Source: Daphnia carinata (taxonomy: Eukaryota; Arthropoda; Branchiopoda; Diplostraca; Daphniidae). Taken from it: DNA of 64,000 bases. Each line of letters starts with the position of its first letter. Position 1 is the stretch's first letter. This document shows, piece after piece, positions 11,274 through 22,028 of this stretch. The translations under genes were made by a program, and so were the position numbers. The notes beneath the pieces were generated by a model that had not been told where the DNA came from, made no database searches, and saw only the letters and a list, made by a program, of their open reading frames with translations. The stretch is taken from positions 7,654,303 through 7,718,302 of the forward strand of contig NC_081332.1 of NCBI RefSeq assembly GCF_022539665.2, in the 5' to 3' direction.

Positions 11274-11465
11274 GGCAGCCATTCTTGCACGTTCAACTAA
11301 ATGGTGGACGCCATTATTGTCGGGTTATCTCTAATTCTAGTCAACAGATGGCTCTCTGACGCTGCCAGCTCCGCCCACAAAGGGGCGGAAATTTCGACCA
11401 CAAGTCCCCGCAAATCCTTGTGGTATTTACACACACCGTGGAGCAACCAGGTTTCTATGACTCTG

Positions 11466-13865
11466 TCTTAGTTAATTTTTAAGATTTTCTATCTAAGACG
11501 GATACTAAAATTTTCTAGGCACAAACAAAATGTAAATATGTACTTATAATTACAATTTTTTACACTTATATACACTTTTTAACATTTGAACTTGGCGCGG
11601 GAAAAAATGGCCACCATAATGGATTATCAAAAACCACTTTTTCAAACGTAATTTTTGGGGTTAAATATAACATCTTAAATGTAATCGTTTATAACAAATT
11701 GTTCCTGGAATCACCAGCATCAAAAATATTATGATTTCCTGTTTTGACGAAGATTAAGCATCAAACTATCAATTCAACATTTCGTCTTTTTCACACACCC
11801 CTCCCCTTTCTAAAATCATGAAATCCTTTAATAATTATTTATGAGGAAAATAAACAGTCAAAATTGACAAATTTTGCATCAATCAGCTCTTATCAAGAAC
11901 TATCTAATTCTATGAAGTCTATTTTAAATCTTCAGAAAAGGAAAAAGTTTAAGCGTAATATCTATTTTTTGTTTTTATCAGTTGCGTCCATTAGAACTTT
12001 AGATCGAAAAACAACAAAAACACATTTTGCCTTTGAGATTTTATCCCTTTGAAAATGTTGATAACAATTACCCAGAAATAGATAGCCCTTACCAAGGGCT
12101 ATTTACTGTAATTAATCAACTAATTATTGTAATTCACTTAGCTGACAAATAATTAAAAATAGTTTCTCTTATATTCTTTTATTTCAATTATCACACCAAT
12201 TGTACGTAAGTACAATATATATATAATATATATTACAGTATTGTATGTATATAATAGTATCGTATATATATAATAGTAATATATATAAATATCTATATAT
12301 AATTATAACATTCATATTAGTATTTATGTTATACATATTACCTCAATGGAAAAATTTACATCAACCGAATTCATATTATTCGCTTCGAAAAAATTTAAAA
12401 GACATGCGCTACACGCATTATTGTTTAACTGGTTTAACTTAAGCGGTTTAACCACTAAAGCAACCAAATCAAAGCCCTAGTGGCGACAACACACACTTTC
12501 TCCATATAAAAAACTGTAGGCACGATTATGTACTAAGTAGTACATATTGCCTCGCGCCCAGCCTTGAATAAAGCATATAATATAACCATTTGTGGCGGAC
12601 AAACCAGCATTGTGCTGCTAGATACGTCAGATCAGAAAGACCTCTGAAGATATCAAATTAGTTACCTAGGTAATTGGCAAGTATAAAATCGAAGATAAAA
12701 TAAATTAAAAATTACATTTCACAATAAAGAATCACATTTAAGAATGTATTTTGATTATATAAGATGTTTTTAGAGGAAAACTATCAACCAGCGATGAAGT
12801 GATATTGAAATACAAGGGTGGAGGTAAAAATTTTGTTTTAATTAAAAGATTGCTGTATGTCAAAGAATGATAATTCTTACTTTGCGATGAACCAACTATA
12901 TTTGTGTCAAATGTGCTTATCGGTCAATAAATTACTCTGAGATGGAAACTGCTCTTTATTTTCGTATTTCCAATAAACTGTATGTTAACTTAATTATAAT
13001 TAAGTTAACATACATTATTATTTATTTTTATACATTTAATTTTTTACGAAGCTTTAGTCAACAGTCATTTGCCTTCTAATTCATTTCTTTTGATTAGTTT
13101 ATTGAATCCAATTTAAATTTGAATGCTGAAGAGAATCTCACGGACTATCCATTTTACTAAGCAGATTTTTAAAAAATTATACAATAATCCATATATAATA
13201 TTATTAAATGCGTAATAATCGCATGCCATGTCTTAAAAGTAATTAATAGTTGAATTGCAAGTGACTTTAAATTCACGTAATTGTTGTTACACTTTTCTTC
13301 TATAATACAAATATCTAAGTTTGTTACCCGGTAAGCTCGAACAACAATATCTATATGAAAATATAATCCACAGAATAATCACAAATTATGAATACCTATT
13401 CGTTCAGTAACAACAACAAAAAAGAGTCCAAACGTCGCTGGCGTGGGAGTCCACTTGTCGCGTAGTATAGGGCTTCCTTGGTTCAGCAACAGTTTAATGT
13501 TGCGCCTAAAAGTCGAAACAACCAGTCTAAACGTCGATTGGCAGATGTCCTTTCGTCGTGTACCAGATGTCTAAGTGTCGAGGGACAAATATCCTGGTGT
13601 GGGAAAACCTAGCCCACATAACAGCTGTAAGCCTGAAGTCATCCAAAATCCGTCTCACAAGGACAACGAGGACGGGACCAATACAGGCGCGAAAAATAGA
13701 TGTACTTTTGCCACCTTTGTTGTCTAGGAAATCACTATATCTGTTCTTGACGTATTAAGTCCCACATTCGGCCAATTCCTGTGTTGCAAGTTTTGGCATA
13801 TGAAATTCAAACGTAGAGTGTTCAACCTTTATACTTTGTCTGGTAACTAGTAAGTAAATTGATAT
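11466..13865. other. AT-rich intergenic region without a gene
   Basis: Very A/T-rich with a TATA-type dinucleotide stretch around 12208-12320. No frame above 66 codons, no domain and no splice pattern were recognised. It contains the 36-bp perfect palindrome listed separately and a GC-richer patch (about 13430-13700) of unknown nature. Confidence 0.6.
12979..13014. repeat. 36-bp perfect palindrome
   Basis: TGTATGTTAACTTAATTA is followed at once by its exact reverse complement, with no spacer. In single-stranded form it would fold into an 18-bp hairpin. It is A/T-rich, so chance formation in such sequence is somewhat favoured, but an uninterrupted 36-bp palindrome is still uncommon. Confidence 0.9.
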
Positions 13866-14204
13866 TGTCGCGAGGGAAAATTAGCTGACATGGTTATCAT
13901 TTCTGAAAAGACGCGACAACCAACGTTTTAATTGCGTAAAGTGCAGCTTTTCATGAAAGATGCTGTAACACACGCAGATAAGTTAGCAAAGATAGTTAGT
14001 CTAAGATTTTATGTAACCCTAGAGATGGTGTAAAAGCCCATACAATTTTCGCCCTCTTCTAGTTCTCTCGGATTTTTCCAGTTCTCTTCACATCTCTATA
14101 TCCGAGTTAAGTAAAAGCGTAGTTACTCTTTATTTCTGTTTTGTGCTGTATTTTTCTCTTAAAGTTCAATACAAATAATTCAGAAAGTTAAGTACAGTGT
14201 GACA
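13866..14204 (+). repeat. 5' LTR of Gypsy 1
   Basis: 339 bp, TGTCGCGAGGG to CAGTGTGACA, matching the two solo LTRs in the window. The TATA box present in the other copies is mutated here (TGTAAAAG near 14034). Confidence 0.9.
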
Positions 14205-14206
14205 AA

Positions 14207-14218
14207 TGGTGGAGATGC
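14207..14218 (+). other. Primer binding site, tRNA-Ala-like
   Basis: TGGTGGAGATGC begins two bases after the 5' LTR. It is complementary to the 3' end of eukaryotic tRNA-Ala (GCATCTCCACCA), 12 of 12; complementarity stops after that. Confidence 0.6.
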
Positions 14219-14319
14219 AGCTCGTTACCTGTTGCTAACGAATTAGTGCTGCTTAAAAGTCGATACAGAAAAAGATTAATTCACGCTTACCTAATTGTCC
14301 TCGGGATCCAAATAGACCA

Positions 14320-15450
14320 TTGCACCCGCTTCGTGACTTGCCGACCGCGCTGTCTGGTAACGGGACCACAGCGAAAAACGAGGCACAAGATTCAAAAATT
14401 TCTACATCTAGAAAAGATTTGGCGACATCACACGCGGAGACGGTTCGCCAGATAGAGAACGAAAATCCCACAAGTCAGGCTGGATCAATTTCTGACTCCG
14501 AACAAGATCTAACAGAGCCTACGCACCCGGTTGTTCCTCCGACAGGACAACATATTTTTGGACATCCAAGACAACTGCAAGAAACAGTCATGGCGGAAGA
14601 TCATTTATCCTATTAAGTCCGCCTATTTTTCGAGGTAGTCCAACCGAAGACGTTCGTCAATGGTTAGAGCGCTACGAGACTATCTCTACCCACAATGGCT
14701 GCGGTGATGCGGACAAACGAAATAATTTCTGCCTGTACTTGGACGATGCCACAAAAAAATGGTTCTTGTGTGCAAGACGCCCAAACGACTGGCAAGACGT
14801 GGCAGTGCAATCGGCTGCCGGAGAAAACCAAGCGAGGCCTGCAGTTCCCGGTCTACGTTCGATGTTTTTGAAGAATTTCAGCCAAACTCTTACGGTCTTT
14901 TTCAAGAAACTAGACCAGAAGTAGAACCCAAGTGGTGAATGAGCCTACCACTAGATGCTACTATGAAATTCTTAATCTTAGCAGACCGGTCGACCCGAAT
15001 ATGTCGGAAACCCACCGACTAGAACACCTTTTTAGAGGTCTTTGACCAACACTTTTTAGAAAATTTATCCTCAGAAACCACAAACGTGCGAATAATTTTT
15101 GGAACTAGCAAAAGTCTATACGGAGGCATCTATGATGTCAGACGCTAGAGGATGGAAGGATCCCACGGGAGAACCCCAAAAGTTGTTTGAGCAAGTCCCA
15201 AAGCTGTCAGTGATCTACCCGTATCAACAAGCAGATCTCATAAAGACAATGCGTGAAGTCATTCAAGAAACTTGTGAGAAATTGTTTAAACAAGGCAATC
15301 AAGAGCAAGTAAAATCAAGAGGGCCATTCAGACCCAGAGGACGCATAACAAGCGGTAAACCACAGTGTTTTTACTGTAAAAAAAGCAGGGCACATTGCCC
15401 GGAACTGTTTCAGAAATCCTGAATCAGAGCAGTATAAAAACCCGGCTAAG
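14320..15450 (+). pseudogene. Gypsy 1 gag remnant
   Basis: A short N-terminal region (14320-14616) is followed in another frame by a Gypsy capsid-like stretch (PPIFRGSPTEDV, then WLERYE and LYLDDATKKWFL, about 14600-14770). A further frame at 15099-15422 leads to one zinc knuckle at about 15363-15410, broken by an extra A in an A-run. The knuckle residues (CX2CX4HX4C) are readable across the slip. Capsid and nucleocapsid would package the element RNA; this copy cannot make an intact Gag. Confidence 0.7.
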
Positions 15451-15579
15451 GATGCTAGGGCCGGGACAACTTCAAAAGAGAACACATCAGTAAACTCAGA
15501 AATTCAAGAGCTGGTGACGCTAGAAGAAAACAAAGATAGTTCAGAAGACTAAATTTTAAATTTAAAACCCTGCAAGATT

Positions 15580-16533
15580 GATTAAGGAAAAAGTAAGGTG
15601 TGGTCAAGAAACTGCAACGGCGTTGATTGATACAGGAGAGCTTCAGTTACAGTGATTTCTCCTGAATTGTTGTGAAAAAATGGGGTTCGTTGAAAATCCC
15701 CGGAACGGACCAAAGATACGTCTTGTAAACGGCCACACTCTGTCTCCCCAGAGTACGGCTGACATTGTAGTAAACCACAAAGGCAAAACTATTAAATGAA
15801 ACAATAGTCATGCCCATGTCAGGTTTTGAACTACTATTGGGAAATGATTTCCTTCAGCAATTCCGAGCTATTCAGATTGATTACGAATCACAAGTAATGT
15901 CGTCTACGACAGGGAAATCACCACTTGCAGAAATAGCTCTTCTCCAAGCAGAAGAGATTAGGGATAGCCGGCTGGTGACAAGAGATCATTAAGAAATACC
16001 AGCATATTCAATCAAGCAAATTCCAACAACGGTCTCAAACAAAATAGAAAGTTCCTGCATTGTGACACCTTCGGATTCATTACTAGCGACAAGTAGTCTA
16101 TCGACTGGTCATGCACTAGTACAAAAAGATCTAGAAAAAATTCCTGTTGCTAACTTGTCTCCGAAAACAGTTTGGCTGGAAAAAGGAGTGACCTTAGGGA
16201 CGTTAGAAGAACATCCTGAAACAAAAGAGATAGAAACGAGCCAAGACGTCCTAGTGATGGATACCTCACGCGACGTTGTTAGAACACCTAGGAGAAAGAA
16301 TTGGGACGGGTCTAACAAAGGACGAGAAAGAAGAAACACTTAAAGTTCTCAAACAATATCCATTGTTTCGCTCTAAACGAAGATGTTTTGTGATACTGTG
16401 CAATAGTCAAACAAGACATTAACACTGGAACTGCTTCCCCAATACATCAAATCAATTACAGAAGCGCCTGGAAGGAAAGAGCTGTGATTCAAAATCAAGT
16501 AGAAGGAATGTTACGTCGAGCAGTAATCGAACC
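15580..16533 (+). pseudogene. Gypsy 1 protease and start of RT
   Basis: An aspartic protease region has a DTG at about 15630, disrupted by two extra bases, and a second signature LLGNDFLQQF at about 15828. A spacer region follows (15990-16330), then the first part of RT (a TG.A.PI..-like motif and ML..AVIEP near 16420-16533) with stops. The coding region stops exactly where the Foldback element begins, and the next RT motif (KKKDATWRFCVDYRKLN) is found at 22062 onward. Confidence 0.7.
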
Positions 16534-17135
16534 GGGATAGAGACAGTGGTACCCCCCGTCATAAGTGCCTAGAGGTTACGACAGACGTACCCCAAAAAAC
16601 GACAAGCCTACCCCGACAGACCTATCCTTACAGAAAATGGAAAAACATCTCCCGTCAAAGCTACCCCGACATATGTACCCAATAAAAAATTTAAAAACGC
16701 TCCCTTCATAGCTACCACTCTAAAAATTTATTTTAAAAAAGCCGTCTTATCTACCCATTTGTTTAACTGAGACCGACAAACCTACCCCTTCGCTGAACAC
16801 TGATCGACATACCTACCTCTCCGATTAATGCAAGCTGACATATCTACCCCTTCGATTAATACAGTCCGACATACCTACCCTTTCGATTAATACAGCCCGA
16901 CACACCTACTCCTTTGATTAATACAGTCCGACATATCTACCCTTTCGATTAATACAGACCGACATCCGTACTCCTTCACTGGAAATTGATCGACACACCT
17001 ACCCCCGTGGTTAATACACTCCGACACACCTATCCCTTCTGTAAAAACAGTCCGACACTCCTACACCTTCGTTTGAAATATCCGACTTACCTACCCCTTC
17101 GTTTAATAGAACCCGACGCACCTACCCCTGTGTTA
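16534..17135 (+). repeat. Left inverted end of Foldback-like element
   Basis: A unique outer part (16534-16760) has a close inverted match at 21790-22019. It is followed by about 12 tandem 31-32-bp units of the form CGACATACCTACCCNTTCGA plus ATTAATACAG-like spacer. Units differ by several bases each, so the array is not recently homogenised. Confidence 0.85.
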
Positions 17136-17318
17136 CAGGACTTTTTAAAAATGTATTTAGACTGCTTCATCTACCTATGATAAGCAGCATCCATTTTTAA
17201 TCATCTTTTTGCTCGTAAGATAAGATGAGGAAACAAGATGATTCCGCTTACCGTATTGTTTTCATTATTTGATCAGCTTTAATATTTGTATAATACTATG
17301 AAGTAGATTACAAAATTT

Positions 17319-17643
17319 TGTCGCGAGGGGAAAATAGTTGACGTGGTTGTCATTTCTTAAAAGACGTGACAACCAACGTTTTAATTGCGTACAGTTTCTT
17401 ATGAAAGATGCTGTAACACGCAAATAAACTGGTAAAGATAGTTAAGTCTTAGAATTTGTGTAACCCTAGAAATGGGGCGTATATCCTTCACACGGGTATA
17501 AAAGCCATTTTTAGCCCACTAACTCTTCACGTTCCTGTGTTCAAGCTAAGTAAAAAGCGTAGTTATTCCTCATTTCTGTTATGTTTTGTATTTCCCCTTA
17601 AAGCTCAATACAAATCATTTATAAAGTTAAGTCCAGTGTGACA
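17319..17643 (+). mobile_element. Solo LTR inside the Foldback-like element
   Basis: 325 bp, TGTCGCGAGGG to CAGTGTGACA, with TATA box at 17497-17504. Flanks are ATTT and ATAT, an imperfect 4-bp duplication. It cannot be the 3' LTR of Gypsy 1 because the Gypsy 1 pol gene resumes at 22029; it is a later insertion of the same family. Confidence 0.8.
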
Positions 17644-17755
17644 ATATTCTTTGAAGATTTTCCCTGCCTAGTTTCTATTCTGGCCACCGTCTCCAAACTG
17701 CAATTAATTGCTTCGAAACATTAAATATTAGTGACCTAATTTTTCTGCTTCTATA

Positions 17756-18430
17756 CAGTACCCGCCCTTAGTATTAGAACACCAAGGGTTTTTGGGGCTT
17801 TTTAACATGGTGTCTTATGGCGATAGGGTCCCTTGCGCTAACGTAAAAAGGGCCACTAAAAATGACGACAAAAAAATAAAATTTTGCCCTGATGTTAACT
17901 AAATAATAGACTATCCAGCATAATTTTTTAAAATTTTTTATATATAAGACTTTTTGACTTGCATGCTAGTCATGTATTATCCGAACACTGCGTTGTGCTT
18001 ATAGGATGCCTAATGATACTACCTCATTTTTTTTTTACATTTTTTTTAAATATAAGGAAATGTTTTCTAGACGCCGGAATTACATTAATCGATAGGATAT
18101 TCATTAAAGTATATCCAATTTTAGTAGTATAACTTAATATTAACTATTTTAGAAACGGGGATTTTTTAAAGTGAAGATGGTACCAAGTTTTTCCCGTCAA
18201 AAATAGTCTATCTTGTTCGCACTTGAGGCGCTGAACTCACGACGTTAAAGCAAACAGAAATGCGTCTGCTTTTAAAACAAACTGTGTTAGCTGTCTGAAA
18301 AAAGCGTTGTGAGTCGTCGTCATTTTTAGTGGCCTTTTTTTACGTAAGCGCAAGGGACCCTATCGCCTTAAGACACCATGTTAAAAAGCCCCAAAAACCC
18401 TTGGTGTTCTAATACTAAGGGTGGGTACTG
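17756..18430. mobile_element. MITE with about 113-bp TIRs, TA target
   Basis: Ends CAGTACCCGCCC and GGGTGGGTACTG, flanked by TA (17754-17755, 18431-18432). The arms 17756-17868 and 18316-18430 match with few differences. The interior is A/T-rich without a frame. TA duplication and CAGT termini suggest a Tc1/mariner-type origin. It is a different family from the MITE at 7794. Confidence 0.85.
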
Positions 18431-19774
18431 TACATACCATACGACCCCGTTTCCATAAATAACGTGAAGTCTAAAACTCTAAGCGGAACTGGAAAAACTG
18501 ATAGAAAGGATTGTTTGGTTTTGTATATTATGTGAATTAAACTTACTAATAACCTACACGAGGCGGAAGAGACAAAAAAGGTGGAGGAGGTGGTGGGGAC
18601 TCCTCCTGTCGAATGCTTGTTTCCCTTTCCTGGCAAGACTTCTTTTATTCCTTTCTGAATCTGTTGTCGAAATATCTTCCATATCTAAAGCCGATTTGCA
18701 TTACGCCTTTCTTTTTGGTATTATCTGGGCGACGAATTATATTGAAAAAATCAATAATGAATGATCAACCATGAAATGAGTAGGGTAGACCGGACCCATA
18801 TTGGATGCCGTACCAAGTTGTACATTGCCGCGAAAAATATCAGTTGTAATAATAAAAATATTATATTTACACATTTGGTTTGAAACAGGTTTTTTAAAAT
18901 AGTGTAAAAGTTTGCGTCTCGTGTCTTAATTATTTACTGAGTTATTAAATAAACAAAAAAATGAGAAAAAGTCTGTATTTTTTTGGTTCCATATCGGTGA
19001 TTTTTTCCTACGTTTTCTTACAATTATTTGTTTATAAATAATGGCAGTAAGTATACCAGAAATTTTTTAATAATATTTGAAAGTCAAAATAATTTTAGTC
19101 ATGCAACTTTAAACACATCAGTTTTCCTGCGAAAACTGTTTTTTGGGGCCAAACTGTACAGACGGCATGGGTGATATTGGACACGAAATGGGCGTGCAAG
19201 GAAGGAGTTAAGTCAAAGCGCGAAAAATTTAAATGTTTCAATTTAACGGAACATTTACAATATAGCTAAAGTTTATTTATATTTTTTATCTAAATAAAAA
19301 AAAATTATCTAAATGTGTTGGCTCCACCTCCTCCTATGTCTTCCCTATCAGTAAAAATGAAAATATTTCAGAGATAACAAAAGTCTTTTATTTCATGTAA
19401 TATCGTATTAAGACATTTAAATTGTTCCCTAATTTAATAGCAATAAGTCCAAATAAAAGTAAAATTTTAAAACAATTCATTCTACCTATTTTGACCCCGT
19501 CCAAAGTCACCCCGGCTCGGTCTAAACTCACCGCAAAATATAAATCGTAATAAATTCTAAAAAAAATTACATTACATCGCTGAAAAAAATTCAGGGGGTG
19601 GAGGAAAAGTTGTAAATTCATTTTTAACAAACTGTTGCAACCCATGGGTCGTCGTTGCTTTCATAAAATTAAAAAAATTCTCTACCATCCATAGTTTTCC
19701 TTAATTGCATTCCGCCCAACCCTGTTTCCGTAATCGCTAAGGAAAAACTTCGCCATTTTATTTCAACGTATCTA
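18431..19774. other. Foldback interior, no gene recognised
   Basis: A/T-rich sequence with no frame beyond 85 codons and no recognised domain. It may be part of the Foldback element's own core or of the genomic segment carried with the GALNT copy. Confidence 0.4.
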
Positions 19775-19846
19775 TTACCCCACGTAGGGATTGAACCTTA
19801 GGTTTGTTTGTCGATGAGTATCGTAATCCAGTTTGCTACCTAGTAG
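19775..19846 (-). other. tRNA-like sequence (A box and B box)
   Basis: On the minus strand an A-box-like TAGCAAACTGG (19838-19828) is followed 41 nt later by a perfect B box GGTTCAATCCC (19797-19787), the spacing of a type III internal promoter. The acceptor arm does not pair and the anticodon arm is unclear, so it is not a functional tRNA. A tRNA pseudogene or the head of a tRNA-derived SINE are the likely readings. Confidence 0.35.
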
Positions 19847-20070
19847 CCTACTCTTCAACAGAATCCGCTTACAAAGTTCCTAGACTGTACGATGTCGCAT
19901 GCTTATGTGTTATGTAGTGTTCCGCACAATTTTTTTTCGATTTGATCGATTATTAAACACACAACGTTGCTCTTACCCCATTTATTTTCGGAATCTATAC
20001 CCTATTATTGCCGAATCCAAATCAATGTGCGTAGCACGTTCCATCCGGTTGAGTGTAAAACTGACAATAT

Positions 20071-21020
20071 ATGGTAGTGCCTCTCGCACGATTCAACCTA
20101 CTTGCTAGTGACCGAATTCCTTTCCTTCCCACTACTTCAGTTATAATTGTTTTTCATAATGAGGAATGGAGTACTCTGGTGAGAACAGTTCACTCTGTTA
20201 TGAATCGATCACCAGTTAAGGTGTTATGGGAGATTATTCTTGTAGATTATGCAAGCAACAGAATTTTTCTAGGGAAGCCACTGGATGATCATGTTAGCAA
20301 ATTACCTGCAACAGTTATGGTTTTACGATCAGGCAAGATAATTGGCCTGATACGAGCTAGACTCATGGGAGCTCGCAAGGCCACTGGCGATGTGCTAAGG
20401 TTTCTAGATGCTCACTGCGCAACTACTGTTGGATGGCTTGAGCAACTTCTATAGCGTATAAAAATGAACCGAAACTCAGCCGTACGTCCAATAATTGACA
20501 TTCTTAGCGATGGCCGCTTTGTCCTCTTACGAAGTTTCGAACTTCATCACGGAGGTATGTCATGCAATATTCACTTTCGATGGTTTGGTGCATCGGAAGC
20601 CTTAATGTCGACGTGGGAACAGAACAGAACATATTTGGGGTGGTGAGAACATTGAAATGTCTTTATGAATTGGCAGTGTAGTGGTCGAATAGAAACGTCC
20701 CCATGTAGCCATGTTGCTCACGTATTCCAGAAATCGAGTCCTTATACCTTTCCAGGTGGGGTAAATCAAAATCCTCTATTCAACTCTTGCTCGAGCTGCG
20801 CGTAGTATGGATGGACGAATGGAAAGAATTCGTTTTCAAAATGAACCCTGAAGCCAATGGCCTTCGTGATTCCAGCCATAGGGCCGTCATGCCATTGCGT
20901 GATAGGTTTAAATTCAATGACTTTAATTGGTTCTTGAATGACGTTTGGTCTGAGAACTTTTCCTGTGCACCAGACAGATTTTTCGGAAAGGCCAGTCATA
21001 AAGCAACTGGCAAATGTTAA
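20071..21020 (+). pseudogene. GALNT (polypeptide GalNAc-transferase) fragment
   Basis: Plus-strand reading in three frames gives successive parts of the GALNT catalytic domain: [38 protein letters not shown] (the metal-binding DXH motif), GWLEQLL, a TAG stop at 20452-20454 where the family continues RIK, then a [20 protein letters not shown] region (about 20700-20757) and [17 protein letters not shown] to DRFFGKASHKATGKC (20800-21018). The ricin-type lectin domain is not recognisable. GALNTs start mucin-type O-glycosylation in the Golgi. No introns interrupt the fragment, so it is either a processed copy or was captured from a single large exon. It is broken by frameshifts and a stop. Confidence 0.8.
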
Positions 21021-21402
21021 GAGCGATCACTTGGCGGTGGAGGTGTATCCCAACCGGTTGGTACGGCATAAGCTCGTTCCATGCGTTACGCATTGGTTTC
21101 ATGCACATCTGTGGGTTGACACATAGAATAATACCAAGGAAGATAGTCGTACGCATGTCGGTTATATTATGTCCAACGAACCATTGAATACTTTCCAGTT
21201 TGTCTTTGTAACCCCCTTCATAGCATCATAATATTGTTAAAGCTAATCAAATAATACAAACAGTACGGTATGTCACATAGAAATAATATCATGTTGTTTC
21301 ATTACCTTACCTTCTTACAGAACAAAAGATAATTAAAAACGGGTGCTTTTTATCAGAGGTACAGTTAAGCCAGTCTAAATACACCAATAAAAAAGTCAAC
21401 AA

Positions 21403-22019
21403 ATGGGTAGGTGTGTTGAACGTAGGGGTAGGTAAGTCGGATTTTATAAACGGAGGGGTAGGTTTGTCGGGTTCAAATAAACCAAGGGGTAGGTTTGTCG
21501 GGCTTAAATAAACGAAGGGGTAGGTTTGTCCGGCTCAACTAAACAAAGGGGTAGGTCTGTCGATCAGTTTTCAACAAAGGGTTAGGTATGTCGGTCTGTG
21601 TTAATCGATGGGGTAGGTGTTTCGTCCGGTTTTCAACGAAGAGGCAGTTATGTCCAACTGTTTTAATTGAAGGGGTTGGTGTGTTGTTCAATTTACATCG
21701 AAGTGGTAGGTATGTCGGACTGTATTAATCGAAGGGGCAAGTGTGTCGATCAGTTTAAACCAACGGGTAGGTATGTATGTCTTAATAAAACAAAAGGTTA
21801 CATACGACGGCTGCAATTGTAGTTTATTTATAATTGGGTAGATGTGACGCGAGCGTCTTTAAATTTTTTAGTGGGTACATATGTCGGGGTAGGTATGACT
21901 GGGGATGTGTTTCCATTTTCTGCAGGCGTACGTATGTCGGGGTAGATTTGTCGTTTTTTTCGGGTACGTCTTTCGAAACCTCTAGGTACTTGTGACGGAG
22001 GGTAGCACTGTCCTCATGC
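21403..22019 (-). repeat. Right inverted end of Foldback-like element
   Basis: Mirror of the left arm: tandem units containing GGGGTAGGTNTGTCGG, then the outer non-repetitive segment ending CTGTCCTCATGC, directly followed by the duplicated AATCGAACC target. Confidence 0.85.
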
Positions 22020-22028
22020 AATCGAACC

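Larger units (their letters stand above)
8960..11465 (-). mobile_element. THAP-domain (P-superfamily-like) DNA transposon
   Basis: Terminal inverted repeats of about 73 bp (8960-9032 and 11393-11465) match closely through GTCATAGAAACCTGGTTGCT and onward. Direct copies of TCTTAGT flank the element (8953-8959 and 11466-11472), a 7-bp (possibly 8-bp) duplication as expected for P-type elements. The minus strand carries a THAP zinc-finger coding exon near the right end and further coding sequence toward the left end. P-element transposases begin with a THAP domain that reads the element's own ends. A 386-bp solo LTR has since inserted in the middle. Confidence 0.8.
16534..22019. mobile_element. 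Foldback-like element with GALNT fragment cargo
   Basis: 5486 bp bounded by inverted ends of about 600 bp (16534-17135 and 21403-22019). The outermost about 100 bp are non-repetitive; inside are roughly a dozen degenerate 31-bp units (core CGACATACCTACCC) per arm. AATCGAACC flanks both ends (16525-16533 and 22020-22028), a 9-bp target duplication. Long inverted ends made of short tandem repeats plus a 9-bp duplication are the hallmark of Drosophila Foldback elements, whose longest repeat is also 31 bp. No transposase gene was recognised inside. The interior holds later insertions and a GALNT fragment. Confidence 0.85.

Noticed and set aside
17319-17643. 3' LTR of Gypsy 1
   Set aside because: Its downstream ATAT matches the 5' flank of Gypsy 1, but pol resumes at 22029, so this LTR lies inside the Foldback insertion and is solo.
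20766-21156. Minus-strand ORFs near the GALNT copy
   Set aside because: The plus strand carries the GALNT motifs (WMDEWKEF, NPE, DRFFGK); the minus frames are shadows.
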